Positions 1 through 6,857 of a stretch of 9,762 bases of DNA are shown here, piece by piece. This DNA is from Oscillospiraceae bacterium (lineage in GTDB: Bacteria > Bacillota > Clostridia > Oscillospirales > Ruminococcaceae). The position numbers were made by a program, and so were the translations under genes. The stretch lies in the NCBI GenBank assembly GCA_015067375.1, contig SVMQ01000063.1, positions 1-9,762 on the forward strand, written 5' to 3'. The notes under the pieces are model-generated. The model was not told the DNA's origin. It did not search any database and saw only the letters and a list, made by a program, of their open reading frames with translations. Every line of letters starts with the position of its first letter. Position 1 is the first letter of the stretch.

Positions 1-86
1 ATTTTAACACATTTACATTTTTTTTGCAACCAAAACAAGCTTGTAAATACAAACAAATATTACAAAGCACTTTTGTTACTTGTGCA
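1..86. other. AT-rich intergenic stretch without a gene
   Basis: This AT-rich DNA lies beyond the terminator of the zinc-ribbon gene. It contains a short palindrome (TTGTA-AA-TACAA, 41-52) and a T-run near 20-25. I see no open reading frame and no promoter with both boxes. It is probably the spacer to a gene outside the window. Confidence 0.5.
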
Positions 87-117
87 TAAAAAAATCACCT
101 GCATAAGCAGGTGATTT
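87..117 (-). terminator. Intrinsic terminator of the zinc-ribbon gene
   Basis: An 11-bp perfect inverted repeat (92-102 with 107-117) closes a 4-nt loop. On the minus strand the stem is followed by a run of T (A88-A94 on the plus strand, partly shared with the stem). It starts 22 nt past the stop codon at 139, which is the expected place for a Rho-independent terminator of the minus-strand gene. Confidence 0.85.
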
Positions 118-138
118 GTGCAACTTTATTTTAGTTAA

Positions 139-822
139 TTACTGGTTTGTTCCGCAGTAGGGGCAGAACTTAACGCCATCCTTGATGGGCTTTCCGCAAC
201 CAAGGCACACCTTTCCGACTGGCTGCTCAACAGGTGCAACAGGTGCAGGAGCTGCAAATGCAGCAGCAGGCTCAGCAACAGGCACGGGAGCGGGTGCAGG
301 AGCAACAGGAGCAACAGGAGCTACAGGTGCAGCCACAGGTGCGGGAGCAACGGGCGCTACAGGAGCAGCTACGGGTGCAGGTGCAACAGGAGCTACAGGT
401 GCAACAGGAGCAGGAGCTACAGGCTGCTGATAAACGGGCTGAACCTCAGGTGCCTTTACACCGAGGTGCTTGTTGAGTGCGGTTACCTGAACATAAGTTC
501 TGTAAACCAGCATCATGCCCTCGAAGAACACTCTGGTACCAAAGACCTTGATGATAAGCATCTCGATAAGATTCTTGAAGCCAACAAGGAAACCGCTGTA
601 TTCTGTAAATGCAGTGGGGAGCATAAGCACATAATATACAGTAAAGCTTATGTAGAATGCCTTGAGAAGTACCTCAAACTTGGAACCGTCAAGATTTAAG
701 AAATTATACAGCATACCAGCTGTACGAGGATCTTTACCTTTCAAATAAGTATTAGAGAGTAAGATTGCGAGAACAACAGCAACAAGTGATAAACAAGCCG
801 CTACAAGACCGTAAACTGCCAT
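139..822 (-). CDS. Membrane protein with Pro/Ala/Val-rich linker and C-terminal zinc ribbon
   Basis: The predicted protein has 227 residues. The start at 822 is preferred over an in-frame ATG 13 codons upstream because AAAAGGAG (830-837) sits 7 nt before it. Hydrophobic segments lie at about residues 3-23 and 54-73, and a third hydrophobic stretch at about 78-93. After it comes an R-x-x-x-E pattern (R97, E101) followed by Arg108, reminiscent of the DUF4282 family of small membrane proteins; that link is from memory and tentative. Residues 129-199 are a low-complexity linker of APV/APVAPV units. The C-terminus is a zinc ribbon with C206-x2-C209 and C220-x2-C223, as in the zinc_ribbon_2 family. 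The linker and the ribbon are expected on the same side of the membrane, probably the cytoplasm. The function is unknown. It has its own promoter (900-928) and terminator (87-117), 122 nt downstream of metA. Confidence 0.85.
   Translation of the reverse strand: MAVYGLVAACLSLVAVVLAILLSNTYLKGKDPRTAGMLYNFLNLDGSKFEVLLKAFYISFTVYYVLMLPTAFTEYSGFLVGFKNLIEMLIIKVFGTRVFFEGMMLVYRTYVQVTALNKHLGVKAPEVQPVYQQPVAPAPVAPVAPVAPAPVAAPVAPVAPAPVAAPVAPVAPVAPAPAPVPVAEPAAAFAAPAPVAPVEQPVGKVCLGCGKPIKDGVKFCPYCGTNQ
226..438 (-). repeat. Low-complexity 9-bp-type repeat encoding the APV linker
   Basis: The DNA is built of degenerate trinucleotide/nonanucleotide units (GGAGCAACA, GGAGCTACA, GGTGCAACA on the plus strand) encoding Ala-Pro-Val steps. 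All three frames on the plus strand stay open because of this composition, which creates misleading antisense reading frames here. Such a tract could vary in length between strains by slippage or recombination. Confidence 0.8.
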
Positions 823-899
823 AATAAATCTCCTTTTCAGAAATGTGAATTTTGCTTGCACGCTCCAACAATTACATTGAACACATACAAACTATATCA

Positions 900-928
900 A
901 TTATAACATAATATGCTGAAAATTTCAA
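900..928 (-). promoter_or_regulatory. Sigma-A-type promoter of the zinc-ribbon gene
   Basis: On the minus strand a -35 TTGAAA (923-928) and a -10 TATAAT (900-905) are separated by 17 nt. Transcription would begin around 893, giving a leader of about 70 nt before the start at 822. A palindrome TGAAA-A-TTTCA (917-927) overlaps the -35 box and could be an operator, though it may be chance in AT-rich DNA. Confidence 0.75.
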
Positions 929-943
929 CACTTTTTTGTAATT

Positions 944-1864
944 TCACCTGATATTCTCAGAAATATCAAAAGGGGTGGTCTGATAAACAAAATAATTCAG
1001 CCAGTTTGTATATAGAAGCGTTGCATGGGAGCGCCAAGACATCTCGGGCATTCTGGTCGGATCGTCATCCGGGAAATAATGCAGCGGAAGCTTGGGGTCA
1101 AGTCCTCTGTCCACATCACGGAAATACTCAGTAGCAAGAGTTTCTGCATCATATTCGGAATGTCCAGTGATAAAGAACTGCTTGCTGTCCTCACTGCATA
1201 CGGCATATACACCCGCCTCATCAGACACAGCCATGATTTTAAGATCGGGGATCTTCTCAATATCCTCCTGCTTTATCTCGGTATGTCGTGAATGAGGGAC
1301 ACAGAACTCGCTGTCAAAACCTCTGAACAAACGCGATTTCGGAGTGAGCAGCCTATGCTTGAATATACCAAACATCTTTTCTTTCAATGGATATTTTGGG
1401 ATACCGTAATGGTAGTACAATGCCGCCTGTGCGCCCCAGCAGATGTGGAATGTGGAATGTGAATGGGTCTTTGTCCACTCCATTATCTCACAAAGCTCCT
1501 CCCAATATTCGACCTGATCGAACTCCAACTGTTCAACGGGAGCACCTGTAATTATAAAGCCATCGAAATTAGTGTTGCGTATCTCGGAAAAGGTCTTATA
1601 AAATGCTATAAGGTGATCGCTTGATGTATTCTTGCTTGTATAGGTAGAAGTCTGTACGAGCGTGACCTCTATCTGAAGCGGCGTATTGGACAGACATCGC
1701 AATATCTGAGTTTCTGTGGCTATCTTAGTCGGCATAAGATTAAGGATACCTATCTTCAAAGGACGGATATCCTGATGTAGAGCACGATGCTCTGTCATGA
1801 TAAAAATATGCTCATCCTCAAGAATACTCTGCGCAGGCAGTCCATCTGATATTTTAACGGGCAT
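944..1864 (-). CDS. metA: Homoserine O-acetyltransferase (MetA family)
   Basis: This enzyme activates homoserine by O-acylation, the first committed step of methionine synthesis in the cytosol. Its 306 residues match the MetA/HTS family length. The catalytic triad is complete and sits at the canonical numbers: nucleophile Cys142 (HICWGAQAA), His235 and Glu237 (ITGHSEYD). The NLMPTK segment at residues 42-47 is also typical. The acyl-donor position 111 is Glu (GAPVEQLEF). In this family Glu111 is associated with acetyl-CoA, and Gly111, as in E. coli MetA, with succinyl-CoA, so acetyl-homoserine is the predicted product despite the family's common 'succinyltransferase' name. AAAGGAAA (1872-1879) lies 7 nt before the ATG. 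The gene stands alone with its own promoter (1901-1929), and no SAM riboswitch fits in the roughly 30-nt leader. No clear terminator follows. Confidence 0.96.
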   Translation of the reverse strand: MPVKISDGLPAQSILEDEHIFIMTEHRALHQDIRPLKIGILNLMPTKIATETQILRCLSNTPLQIEVTLVQTSTYTSKNTSSDHLIAFYKTFSEIRNTNFDGFIITGAPVEQLEFDQVEYWEELCEIMEWTKTHSHSTFHICWGAQAALYYHYGIPKYPLKEKMFGIFKHRLLTPKSRLFRGFDSEFCVPHSRHTEIKQEDIEKIPDLKIMAVSDEAGVYAVCSEDSKQFFITGHSEYDAETLATEYFRDVDRGLDPKLPLHYFPDDDPTRMPEMSWRSHATLLYTNWLNYFVYQTTPFDISENIR

Positions 1865-1900
1865 TTTTCTGTTTCCTTTCTTTGTCTATGTATGTTTAGT

Positions 1901-1929
1901 ATTATATAATAATTCACTGCATTTGTCAA
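1901..1929 (-). promoter_or_regulatory. Consensus sigma-A promoter of metA
   Basis: On the minus strand a perfect -35 TTGACA (1924-1929) and a perfect -10 TATAAT (1901-1906) are separated by exactly 17 nt. The start point would be near 1894, so the leader is only about 30 nt. A fully consensus promoter predicts strong basal transcription unless a repressor acts on it. Confidence 0.88.
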
Positions 1930-1985
1930 GTTGATTATCGGCATTATGCACTGATATGTCAGTTAAAATTCTATAATATATTCAC

Positions 1986-2014
1986 TTGAAAACAAAGGAA
2001 GAATATGCTATAAT
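1986..2014 (+). promoter_or_regulatory. Extended -10 sigma-A promoter of the LRR surface-protein gene
   Basis: A -35 TTGAAA (1986-1991) and a -10 TATAAT (2009-2014) are 17 nt apart, and TGC directly before the -10 gives an extended -10 element. The start point would be near 2021, leaving a leader of about 68 nt. It is divergent from the metA promoter, with the two -35 boxes 56 nt apart. Confidence 0.82.
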
Positions 2015-2076
2015 TTAATAGTATAGGCAGTGTTGTGTTTTACTTCGCTGTCCACACAGTTATTTCTTTTTATTTT

Positions 2077-2082
2077 AGGAGG
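2077..2082 (+). promoter_or_regulatory. Ribosome binding site that fixes the LRR-protein start
   Basis: A perfect AGGAGG lies 6 nt before the ATG at 2089. This excludes the in-frame start at 2035, which would lengthen the signal peptide by 18 residues, and the out-of-frame ATG at 2085, which lies only 2 nt from the motif and opens a frame ending at 2327. Confidence 0.9.
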
Positions 2083-2088
2083 ATATGT

Positions 2089-3912
2089 ATGACAAAAAGA
2101 AGATCAGCACGTATCGTTTCGCTGCTGGTAAGCCTTATCATGGTATTCTCGCTTTTCACTGTATTCGGCACTACCGCATCGGCTATCGACATCGATGGCG
2201 ACTGGAAGTACACGCTGAACGGCAACAAAGCGACTATCATAGGTTACACAGGCTCCAGCACGAGCATCACTGTACCCGCGAAAGTACACGGCTACTTTGT
2301 AAGCAATGTACAGGGTATCTGCAATAATGCACATAAGAATAAGGTTAAGTCCATCACTTTCTCTCAGGGCATCGTTTCCATTGACAGCTCCCTGTGTAAT
2401 GGTTACACCGCACTTGAGCAGATCAGCCTTCCCGACGGTCTTGTTACCATCGGCGCAAGTGCTTTTGCTAACTGCCCTAACCTTAAAGCGGTTAACGTTC
2501 CCTCTTCTGTAACCAGCATCGGTGTTTCGGCATTCCAGAATTGTGTTTCGCTGATCACTGCTAACCTCAAGAGCAAGGCTACAGTTATCCCCGAGCACTG
2601 CTTCGCTGGCTGCTCGCTGCTTGGTAATGTATATCTTTCCAATTCTGTAACTACTATCGGCACAAGTGCGTTCAGTGATTGTAAGACACTTGCAGTTATC
2701 AATCTGCCTATCACCATCAGCGAGATCGGCAAGAATGCTTTCCTCAACTGTGAAAAGCTCTCCGGTACTATCGTCATCCCCGAGGATGTCAAGGTGATCA
2801 ACGAGTTTGCATTTGCAGGCTGCAGATCTGTCACTACATTCATTATCCCCAACAAGACCAAGACTGTTAAGTCTGAGGCATTCAGAGATTGTACTTCGCT
2901 CACAGATATTTATGTTGGCGATACCGTTACAAAGTTCGAGGAAAATGCACTTACAGGATGCTCCAGTATTCAGAGGATCGTTTTCGGCGGCAGCTTTGTA
3001 AATCTCAACCGCGCATTTGATATGCAGTATATTCCCACTGTATACTACCCCAACACCAGAAGTGCTGCATGGACAAAGTATACAGAGGGCGACAAGAAGG
3101 CTTACAGTGCTGTTACTTCCATCTCCATCTCAGGTAACAAGGAGCTTACAGTTAACGACAAGAACACACTTAAGGTTTCTGTTACCCCCAACATCTCCGC
3201 AGTAGGCAATATCTACTACTACAAGAGCTCCAACCCCAACGTTGCTTCTGTCGACCAGAACGGTGTGGTTACTGCAAAGGCAGGCGGTACAGCTAAGATC
3301 ACCGTAACCGCTATAAATGGAGTATCGAAATCCGTAACCGTTAAGGTAAACCCCAAGAAGATTACAGGTGTTTCTGCTTCTTCCCTCACAACAAGCTCTG
3401 TTCAGGTCAAGTGGACAGCTGCTGAGGGTGTTACAGGCTACTATGTATACCGCTCCACTAACAAGAGCAGCGGATACAAAAATATTGCTACTGTAACTAC
3501 AAACTCCTACACAGACAAGGGTCTGACAAAGGGCAAGACTTACTACTACAAGGTTCGCGCTTATGTAAAGAGCGGCAAGACCACACTGCAGTCTCCCAGC
3601 AGCGCTTATGACGGCGTTAAGGTAACTGCACCTGCTCCTACTTCAATTTCTGCAAAGAAATCCAAGTCCAAGGTCGCTAAGATCACATGGACAAAGTCTA
3701 TCGGCGCTGAGGGTTATGAGGTTCAGATGGCTACTTCCAAGAAGGGCAAGTTCTCCACCATCAAGACCATCACAAGCGGCTCTACCCTTTCTTTGACAAA
3801 GTCCGGTCTTACAAGCGGCAAGACATACTACTTCAAGGTTCGCGCATACATTACTGTTAACGGTAAGAAGGTATACAGCGATTACACTAAGGTAGTAAGC
3901 TGCAAGGTATAA
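2089..3912 (+). CDS. Secreted BspA-type leucine-rich-repeat protein with Big_2 and two fibronectin III domains
   Basis: The predicted protein has 607 residues. The N-terminus is a signal peptide: basic TKRRSAR, a hydrophobic core at about 10-28, and a probable signal peptidase I site after A30-S31-A32. About nine repeats of 22-24 residues at roughly 94-303 follow the LRR_5 (BspA/TpLRR) pattern, for example VTTIGTSAFSDCKTL with the recurrent I(G)xxAFxxC core. A bacterial Ig-like Big_2 domain follows at about 342-424, with the characteristic SSNPNVASVDQNGVVTAKAG stretch. Two fibronectin III domains come next (about 425-515 and 516-607). The protein ends at CKV with no LPxTG motif, SLH repeats, dockerin or terminal membrane helix, so it is predicted to be released or held non-covalently. 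Such proteins usually bind host, substrate or other cells; the ligand here is unknown. It is a single-gene unit with its own promoter and terminator. Confidence 0.93.
   Translation: MTKRRSARIVSLLVSLIMVFSLFTVFGTTASAIDIDGDWKYTLNGNKATIIGYTGSSTSITVPAKVHGYFVSNVQGICNNAHKNKVKSITFSQGIVSIDSSLCNGYTALEQISLPDGLVTIGASAFANCPNLKAVNVPSSVTSIGVSAFQNCVSLITANLKSKATVIPEHCFAGCSLLGNVYLSNSVTTIGTSAFSDCKTLAVINLPITISEIGKNAFLNCEKLSGTIVIPEDVKVINEFAFAGCRSVTTFIIPNKTKTVKSEAFRDCTSLTDIYVGDTVTKFEENALTGCSSIQRIVFGGSFVNLNRAFDMQYIPTVYYPNTRSAAWTKYTEGDKKAYSAVTSISISGNKELTVNDKNTLKVSVTPNISAVGNIYYYKSSNPNVASVDQNGVVTAKAGGTAKITVTAINGVSKSVTVKVNPKKITGVSASSLTTSSVQVKWTAAEGVTGYYVYRSTNKSSGYKNIATVTTNSYTDKGLTKGKTYYYKVRAYVKSGKTTLQSPSSAYDGVKVTAPAPTSISAKKSKSKVAKITWTKSIGAEGYEVQMATSKKGKFSTIKTITSGSTLSLTKSGLTSGKTYYFKVRAYITVNGKKVYSDYTKVVSCKV
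3361..3912 (+). repeat. Tandem pair of related fibronectin III coding modules
   Basis: Two consecutive modules of roughly 270 bp encode similar FN3 domains. The closest match is the strand motif GKTYYYKVRAY in the first and GKTYYFKVRAY in the second, which is also close at DNA level (AAGGTTCGCGC occurs in both). This points to duplication of a module within the gene. The boundaries are approximate. Confidence 0.75.
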
Positions 3913-3923
3913 TTAAAAGCACG

Positions 3924-3952
3924 CTCCGCCCGACAAACGGGCGGAGTTTTTT
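3924..3952 (+). terminator. Strong intrinsic terminator of the LRR-protein gene
   Basis: A perfect 9-bp GC-rich stem (3924-3932 with 3938-3946, CTCCGCCCG arm) and a 5-nt loop are followed at once by six T (3947-3952). It begins 11 nt after the TAA stop, a classic Rho-independent terminator. Confidence 0.95.
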
Positions 3953-3959
3953 GCATAGA

Positions 3960-3987
3960 AAAGGCAGCTATAAAAATAGCTGCCTTT
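3960..3987 (-). terminator. Hairpin terminator ending the minus-strand gene run
   Basis: An 11-bp perfect stem (3960-3970 with 3977-3987) encloses a 6-nt loop, directly after the stop codon at 3991. On the minus strand the arm ends in TTT and continues into a short, interrupted T-rich tail, so it is weaker than the neighbouring plus-strand terminator. The two face each other and together insulate the convergent genes; this one may also work in the plus direction. Confidence 0.78.
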
Positions 3988-3990
3988 CTT

Positions 3991-4449
3991 TTATTTTACC
4001 GGATGCCGCTCAATGAACTCCGCAAGAAGATCAGCCGCATATCTGCATAACTCAGCACAAGGGCGCTTCTGATAGTACTCAGAAGTACGCGCTTCAGGTA
4101 TAGCCGACTTTTCGGCCTGCTGCAGACCAAGCAGCTCACGGCAGATGATACTTCCGTTATCCTCGCGGAACTTATTACCAAGTGAACGTATCTTCTCGTA
4201 AAGCTCAGTTTTCTGTTCAAGCTCCTTCGGGTCACTATAGCCATAAATAAGGCTTGCAGCCATCGTCAATCCACTGAAGGTTCCGCAGACCTCACGCATC
4301 CTGCCGATACCGCCACCAAAACCTGATGCGAGCTTCACAGCTGTATCGAAATCAACGCCTAGCTCCTCACAGAAAGCGCCAAAGACCGCCTGTGAGCAGT
4401 TATAGCCTGCCTTGAAAAGTTCGTATGCTCTGTCACCCTTTACGCTCAT
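3991..4449 (-). CDS. C_GCAxxG_C_C family protein (putative redox protein)
   Basis: The predicted protein has 152 residues and fits the C_GCAxxG_C_C family (PF09719 as I recall it), which is common in anaerobes and has no firmly established biochemical role. Conserved cysteines are visible at C18 (GYNCSQAV), C55 (REVCGTFSG, after a glycine-rich FGGGIGRM segment), C103 (IICRELLG) and C131/C135 (RPCAELC); C27 is extra. There is no signal peptide or membrane helix, so it is cytosolic. The cysteine pattern suggests metal or cluster binding or thiol redox chemistry; that is inference. The start codon overlaps the stop of the upstream Mrp gene as ATGA, and GAGGAG (4458-4463) lies 8 nt before it inside mrp, so translation is probably coupled. 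The gene is the last of the minus-strand run. Confidence 0.9.
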   Translation of the reverse strand: MSVKGDRAYELFKAGYNCSQAVFGAFCEELGVDFDTAVKLASGFGGGIGRMREVCGTFSGLTMAASLIYGYSDPKELEQKTELYEKIRSLGNKFREDNGSIICRELLGLQQAEKSAIPEARTSEYYQKRPCAELCRYAADLLAEFIERHPVK

Positions 4450-5273
4450 TTGCAGAACTCCTCGATCGCGTCAGCGATAGGATCAGCAGCCTCGCTCTCG
4501 AACAGCTCGATAAGTCCGCCATCCACCTGATTTGCAAGCTCAGTGTCAACAGGAAGCTTTGCAAGCACCTTAAGACCATGCTTTGCAGCCACCTCGTCGA
4601 TGTGGCTCTCACCGAAGATATTCAGCTTTTTGCCGCAATCGGGGCATACCGCATAGCTCATATTCTCTACAAGACCGATTATCGGGATATGCATCATCTC
4701 TGCCATCTTCACAGCCTTATCAACTATCATGGAAACAAGCTCCTGCGGAGATGTTACAACGATAATACCATCAATAGGAAGCGACTGGAATACTGTCAGA
4801 GGTACATCACCTGTTCCGGGAGGCATATCGACAAACATATAGTCAACATCATCCCACACAACATCTGTCCAAAACTGCTTTACTGTACCTGCGATAACAG
4901 GACCGCGCCAGATTACAGGATCAGTTTCGTTCTCCAGCAGCAGATTTACTGACATCACCTTAGTTCCCTTTTTGGAGATCACAGGATAGATCTCCTTTTC
5001 ATTGCCCTGCGCTCTCTCATGTATACCGAAAGCCTTGGGGATAGACGGGCCTGTGATATCAGCGTCAAGAACTGCAGTAGCAAAGCCGCGGCGGTTCATA
5101 AGCACAGCGGACATAGAAGTCACCATCGACTTTCCGACGCCACCCTTGCCGCTTACTACAGCGATGACTTTCTTGATGCTGCTAAGCTCGTGTGGCTTTT
5201 CGATAAGGCTCTCAGGCTTGCGCGAGGAGCAGTTTGCAGAGCAGCTGCTGCAATCATGTGTACATTCACTCAT
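4446..5273 (-). CDS. mrp: Mrp/NBP35-type P-loop ATPase, iron-sulfur cluster carrier
   Basis: This 275-residue protein belongs to the Mrp/ApbC/NBP35 branch of the SIMIBI (MinD/ParA-like) NTPases, cytosolic dimers that bind a bridging 4Fe-4S cluster and deliver it to apoproteins. Visible are the deviant Walker A GKGGVGKS (42-49), switch region DADITGPSIP (70-79), a Walker B-like FVDMPPGTGD (147-156), and the family's C-terminal CxxC at C210/C213 (VCPDCG), the cluster ligands. The N-terminus also carries a cysteine cluster, C4-x3-C8-x2-C11-x3-C15, comparable to the extra N-terminal ferredoxin-like site of NBP35 proteins though with tighter spacing. AAGGAAAG (5282-5289) precedes the ATG. It follows the DUF4085-like gene by 64 nt with no clear promoter, and it overlaps the next gene by 4 nt. 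Confidence 0.94.
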   Translation of the reverse strand: MSECTHDCSSCSANCSSRKPESLIEKPHELSSIKKVIAVVSGKGGVGKSMVTSMSAVLMNRRGFATAVLDADITGPSIPKAFGIHERAQGNEKEIYPVISKKGTKVMSVNLLLENETDPVIWRGPVIAGTVKQFWTDVVWDDVDYMFVDMPPGTGDVPLTVFQSLPIDGIIVVTSPQELVSMIVDKAVKMAEMMHIPIIGLVENMSYAVCPDCGKKLNIFGESHIDEVAAKHGLKVLAKLPVDTELANQVDGGLIELFESEAADPIADAIEEFCK

Positions 5274-5337
5274 TATAATTACTTTCCTTTCTTTTGAATA
5301 AATATATAGGAAACGGATGAGCCGTATATCCTCTTTA

Positions 5338-6408
5338 TCATATTAAGATCACATTGCCGTCAGAGCAAAAGAAATCAACATCGCTGAAAACGACAGCAAT
5401 ATTATTATACTTATCAGTATCCTTATCATAGAGCAAAACAGACAACTCATATCCGTCAACGCTCCTGCAGATACCATGAGATTCCCATAGCGCTCCCGCG
5501 GACACTTCACAGCCCTTGGTGATATTAGCGTTTTTCAACGCGATTTTATCAGCGCGAACGATCGCACCCAATTCATCTCTGCAAGCAACATCACTAAACT
5601 CTATTATTATATCATCGCCATCAGTCAGAAAGCTACTGATATGAGTATTATCAAAATGCAGATACCGAAGCTTACGGGGTGCAGTGCAGACAAATCTGAT
5701 ATCGGTACATAATAATGTGAGATAAGCGTCACTTAGAAAAACATGAAGTTCATATCCGTCGGCAGTTTTATAAAGCTCATCATAAAGCCATACCGCACCA
5801 ACGATATCATTATCTTGTTCAATTATCTCAACATTTTCAAATATTAACATGTCGGTACGGATGATCTCACCTGTGGCATCTATGCAATTCAAGTCTTCAA
5901 ATTCAATTACGGCACTGTCGCCATCACAGTAAAACTGTTTTACATACTCATCATGAAAATTCATGTACTTTCTGAAATCAACAGGAAGCTCATTATATAG
6001 CTTTTTTGCATATTCCAGATAGGGAGCAACTGAAGCATCCAGCTTTTTTTCAAGTTCATACCGCCATGCTTTCAGCCTTGATTTTATCTGTTCGGTACAA
6101 ACTCCAAGGGCAAACACTCGCACATCGGCAATGTCAGACAGTATTTCCTCAGGCAGACCGTTCTTACATGCCTCAAGTTTGTTTCGATATCCGTTTTCGT
6201 AATTCCTTTTAACAGTGGATTGATCGAACTCTGCTCCTGTAAGCTGAGAAACCTCCTCCATAAGACGGATATGTGCATTCAGTTCGCCTGCATAGAGTTC
6301 TTCAAAATATGCCTCTGAAAACTCCTCTGCACGGGAGTCTGTTGTTTTTACACACGACAGTGACGTTAACTGACAATCATTATACCATTCTCTGGTGAAA
6401 TACTTCAT
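5338..6408 (-). CDS. DUF4085-like protein with an internal duplication
   Basis: This 356-residue protein begins MKYFTREWYNDCQ, which I associate with the DUF4085 family of Firmicutes; that assignment is from memory. Residues about 1-145 are charged and mainly helical. Residues 149-241 and 250-348 are two copies of the same beta-rich unit: both contain F-x4-DGD, IEF-x-D, a following Cys and Asp, then G-x-I-x-R-x-D, and later DGYEL, and both end in FVC/FFC. No signal peptide or membrane segment is seen, and no catalytic motif is recognised. The start lies 2 nt after the stop of the GNAT gene, with AGGTGA 7 nt before it inside that gene, so the two are probably co-translated. The function is unknown. 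Confidence 0.88.
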   Translation of the reverse strand: MKYFTREWYNDCQLTSLSCVKTTDSRAEEFSEAYFEELYAGELNAHIRLMEEVSQLTGAEFDQSTVKRNYENGYRNKLEACKNGLPEEILSDIADVRVFALGVCTEQIKSRLKAWRYELEKKLDASVAPYLEYAKKLYNELPVDFRKYMNFHDEYVKQFYCDGDSAVIEFEDLNCIDATGEIIRTDMLIFENVEIIEQDNDIVGAVWLYDELYKTADGYELHVFLSDAYLTLLCTDIRFVCTAPRKLRYLHFDNTHISSFLTDGDDIIIEFSDVACRDELGAIVRADKIALKNANITKGCEVSAGALWESHGICRSVDGYELSVLLYDKDTDKYNNIAVVFSDVDFFCSDGNVILI

Positions 6409-6410
6409 AC

Positions 6411-6857
6411 CTATATCACCTTACTGAAATTGATCTGCTTCTTATTACAACTGTATCCACAGCACTTATAAAACTCATGTGCATCTGTGCGTTCTTCGCC
6501 TGAGGTGAGCCTGACACCATCAGCGCCTGTTTCATGCGCCCATTCCTCGACAGCTGTGAGCAGAGCCTTGCCTATACCCCGTCGCCTGTATTCTGATGAT
6601 ACCGCTATACCAAGTATGTTTTTCATGTGCGGTGAATAGATCAGATCATAATCACAGGCGTGTACATAGCCCACTATCTCGCCGCTCATTTCAGCAACAA
6701 AGATACGCTGCGATGAGCATTCAAGAAGCTCTCGCAGCTTTTCTTCTGTATGAGCAATGGGATAATCATACCCCAGCTCTGATGCATTCAGCTTCTGTAT
6801 TACAAGCGAATCAGAGAGCTTGCAGCAACGGATGTTTAGTTCAGTGTTATCAGACAT
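6411..6857 (-). CDS. GNAT family N-acetyltransferase
   Basis: This 148-residue protein is a single-domain Gcn5-related acetyltransferase that should transfer the acetyl group of acetyl-CoA to an amine. The acetyl-CoA-binding motif A is clear at about residues 83-98 (GIAVSSEYRRRGIGKA: R92-x-G94-I95-G96-x-A98). It is followed by the helix with W106 and the terminal EFYKCCGY segment (128-135) typical of the fold. IFVAEMSGEIVGYVHA (52-67) is the usual beta-hairpin before it. The acceptor cannot be predicted; a protein N-terminus, small amine or antibiotic are all possible, but nothing marks it as a resistance enzyme. It overlaps the upstream unknown gene by 8 nt and has only a weak GGTGA site close to the start, suggesting translational coupling. 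Confidence 0.93.
   Translation of the reverse strand: MSDNTELNIRCCKLSDSLVIQKLNASELGYDYPIAHTEEKLRELLECSSQRIFVAEMSGEIVGYVHACDYDLIYSPHMKNILGIAVSSEYRRRGIGKALLTAVEEWAHETGADGVRLTSGEERTDAHEFYKCCGYSCNKKQINFSKVI

Noticed and set aside
226..438. A possible CRISPR or satellite array in the repeated block near the left end.
   Set aside because: The units are 9 bp, degenerate, without spacers, and in frame with the protein.
182..476. Two plus-strand reading frames rich in Gly/Ala/Thr or in Gln.
   Set aside because: They are complements of the APV linker repeat. The composition is purely low complexity, there is no ribosome site, and the minus-strand gene explains the DNA.
1972..1977. A TATAAT on the plus strand upstream of the LRR gene.
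   Set aside because: No -35-like sequence occurs at the right distance, and the promoter at 1986-2014 is far better.
2104..2903. Two long minus-strand reading frames inside the LRR-protein gene.
   Set aside because: They are shadows of the repetitive coding sequence. The plus strand has a promoter, perfect ribosome site, signal peptide and terminator.
5308..5332. An imperfect hairpin in the gap upstream of mrp (ACGG/CCGT plus AGGA/TCCT).
   Set aside because: The stem is short and interrupted, there is no T-run, and no promoter with both boxes accompanies it. It is likely chance.
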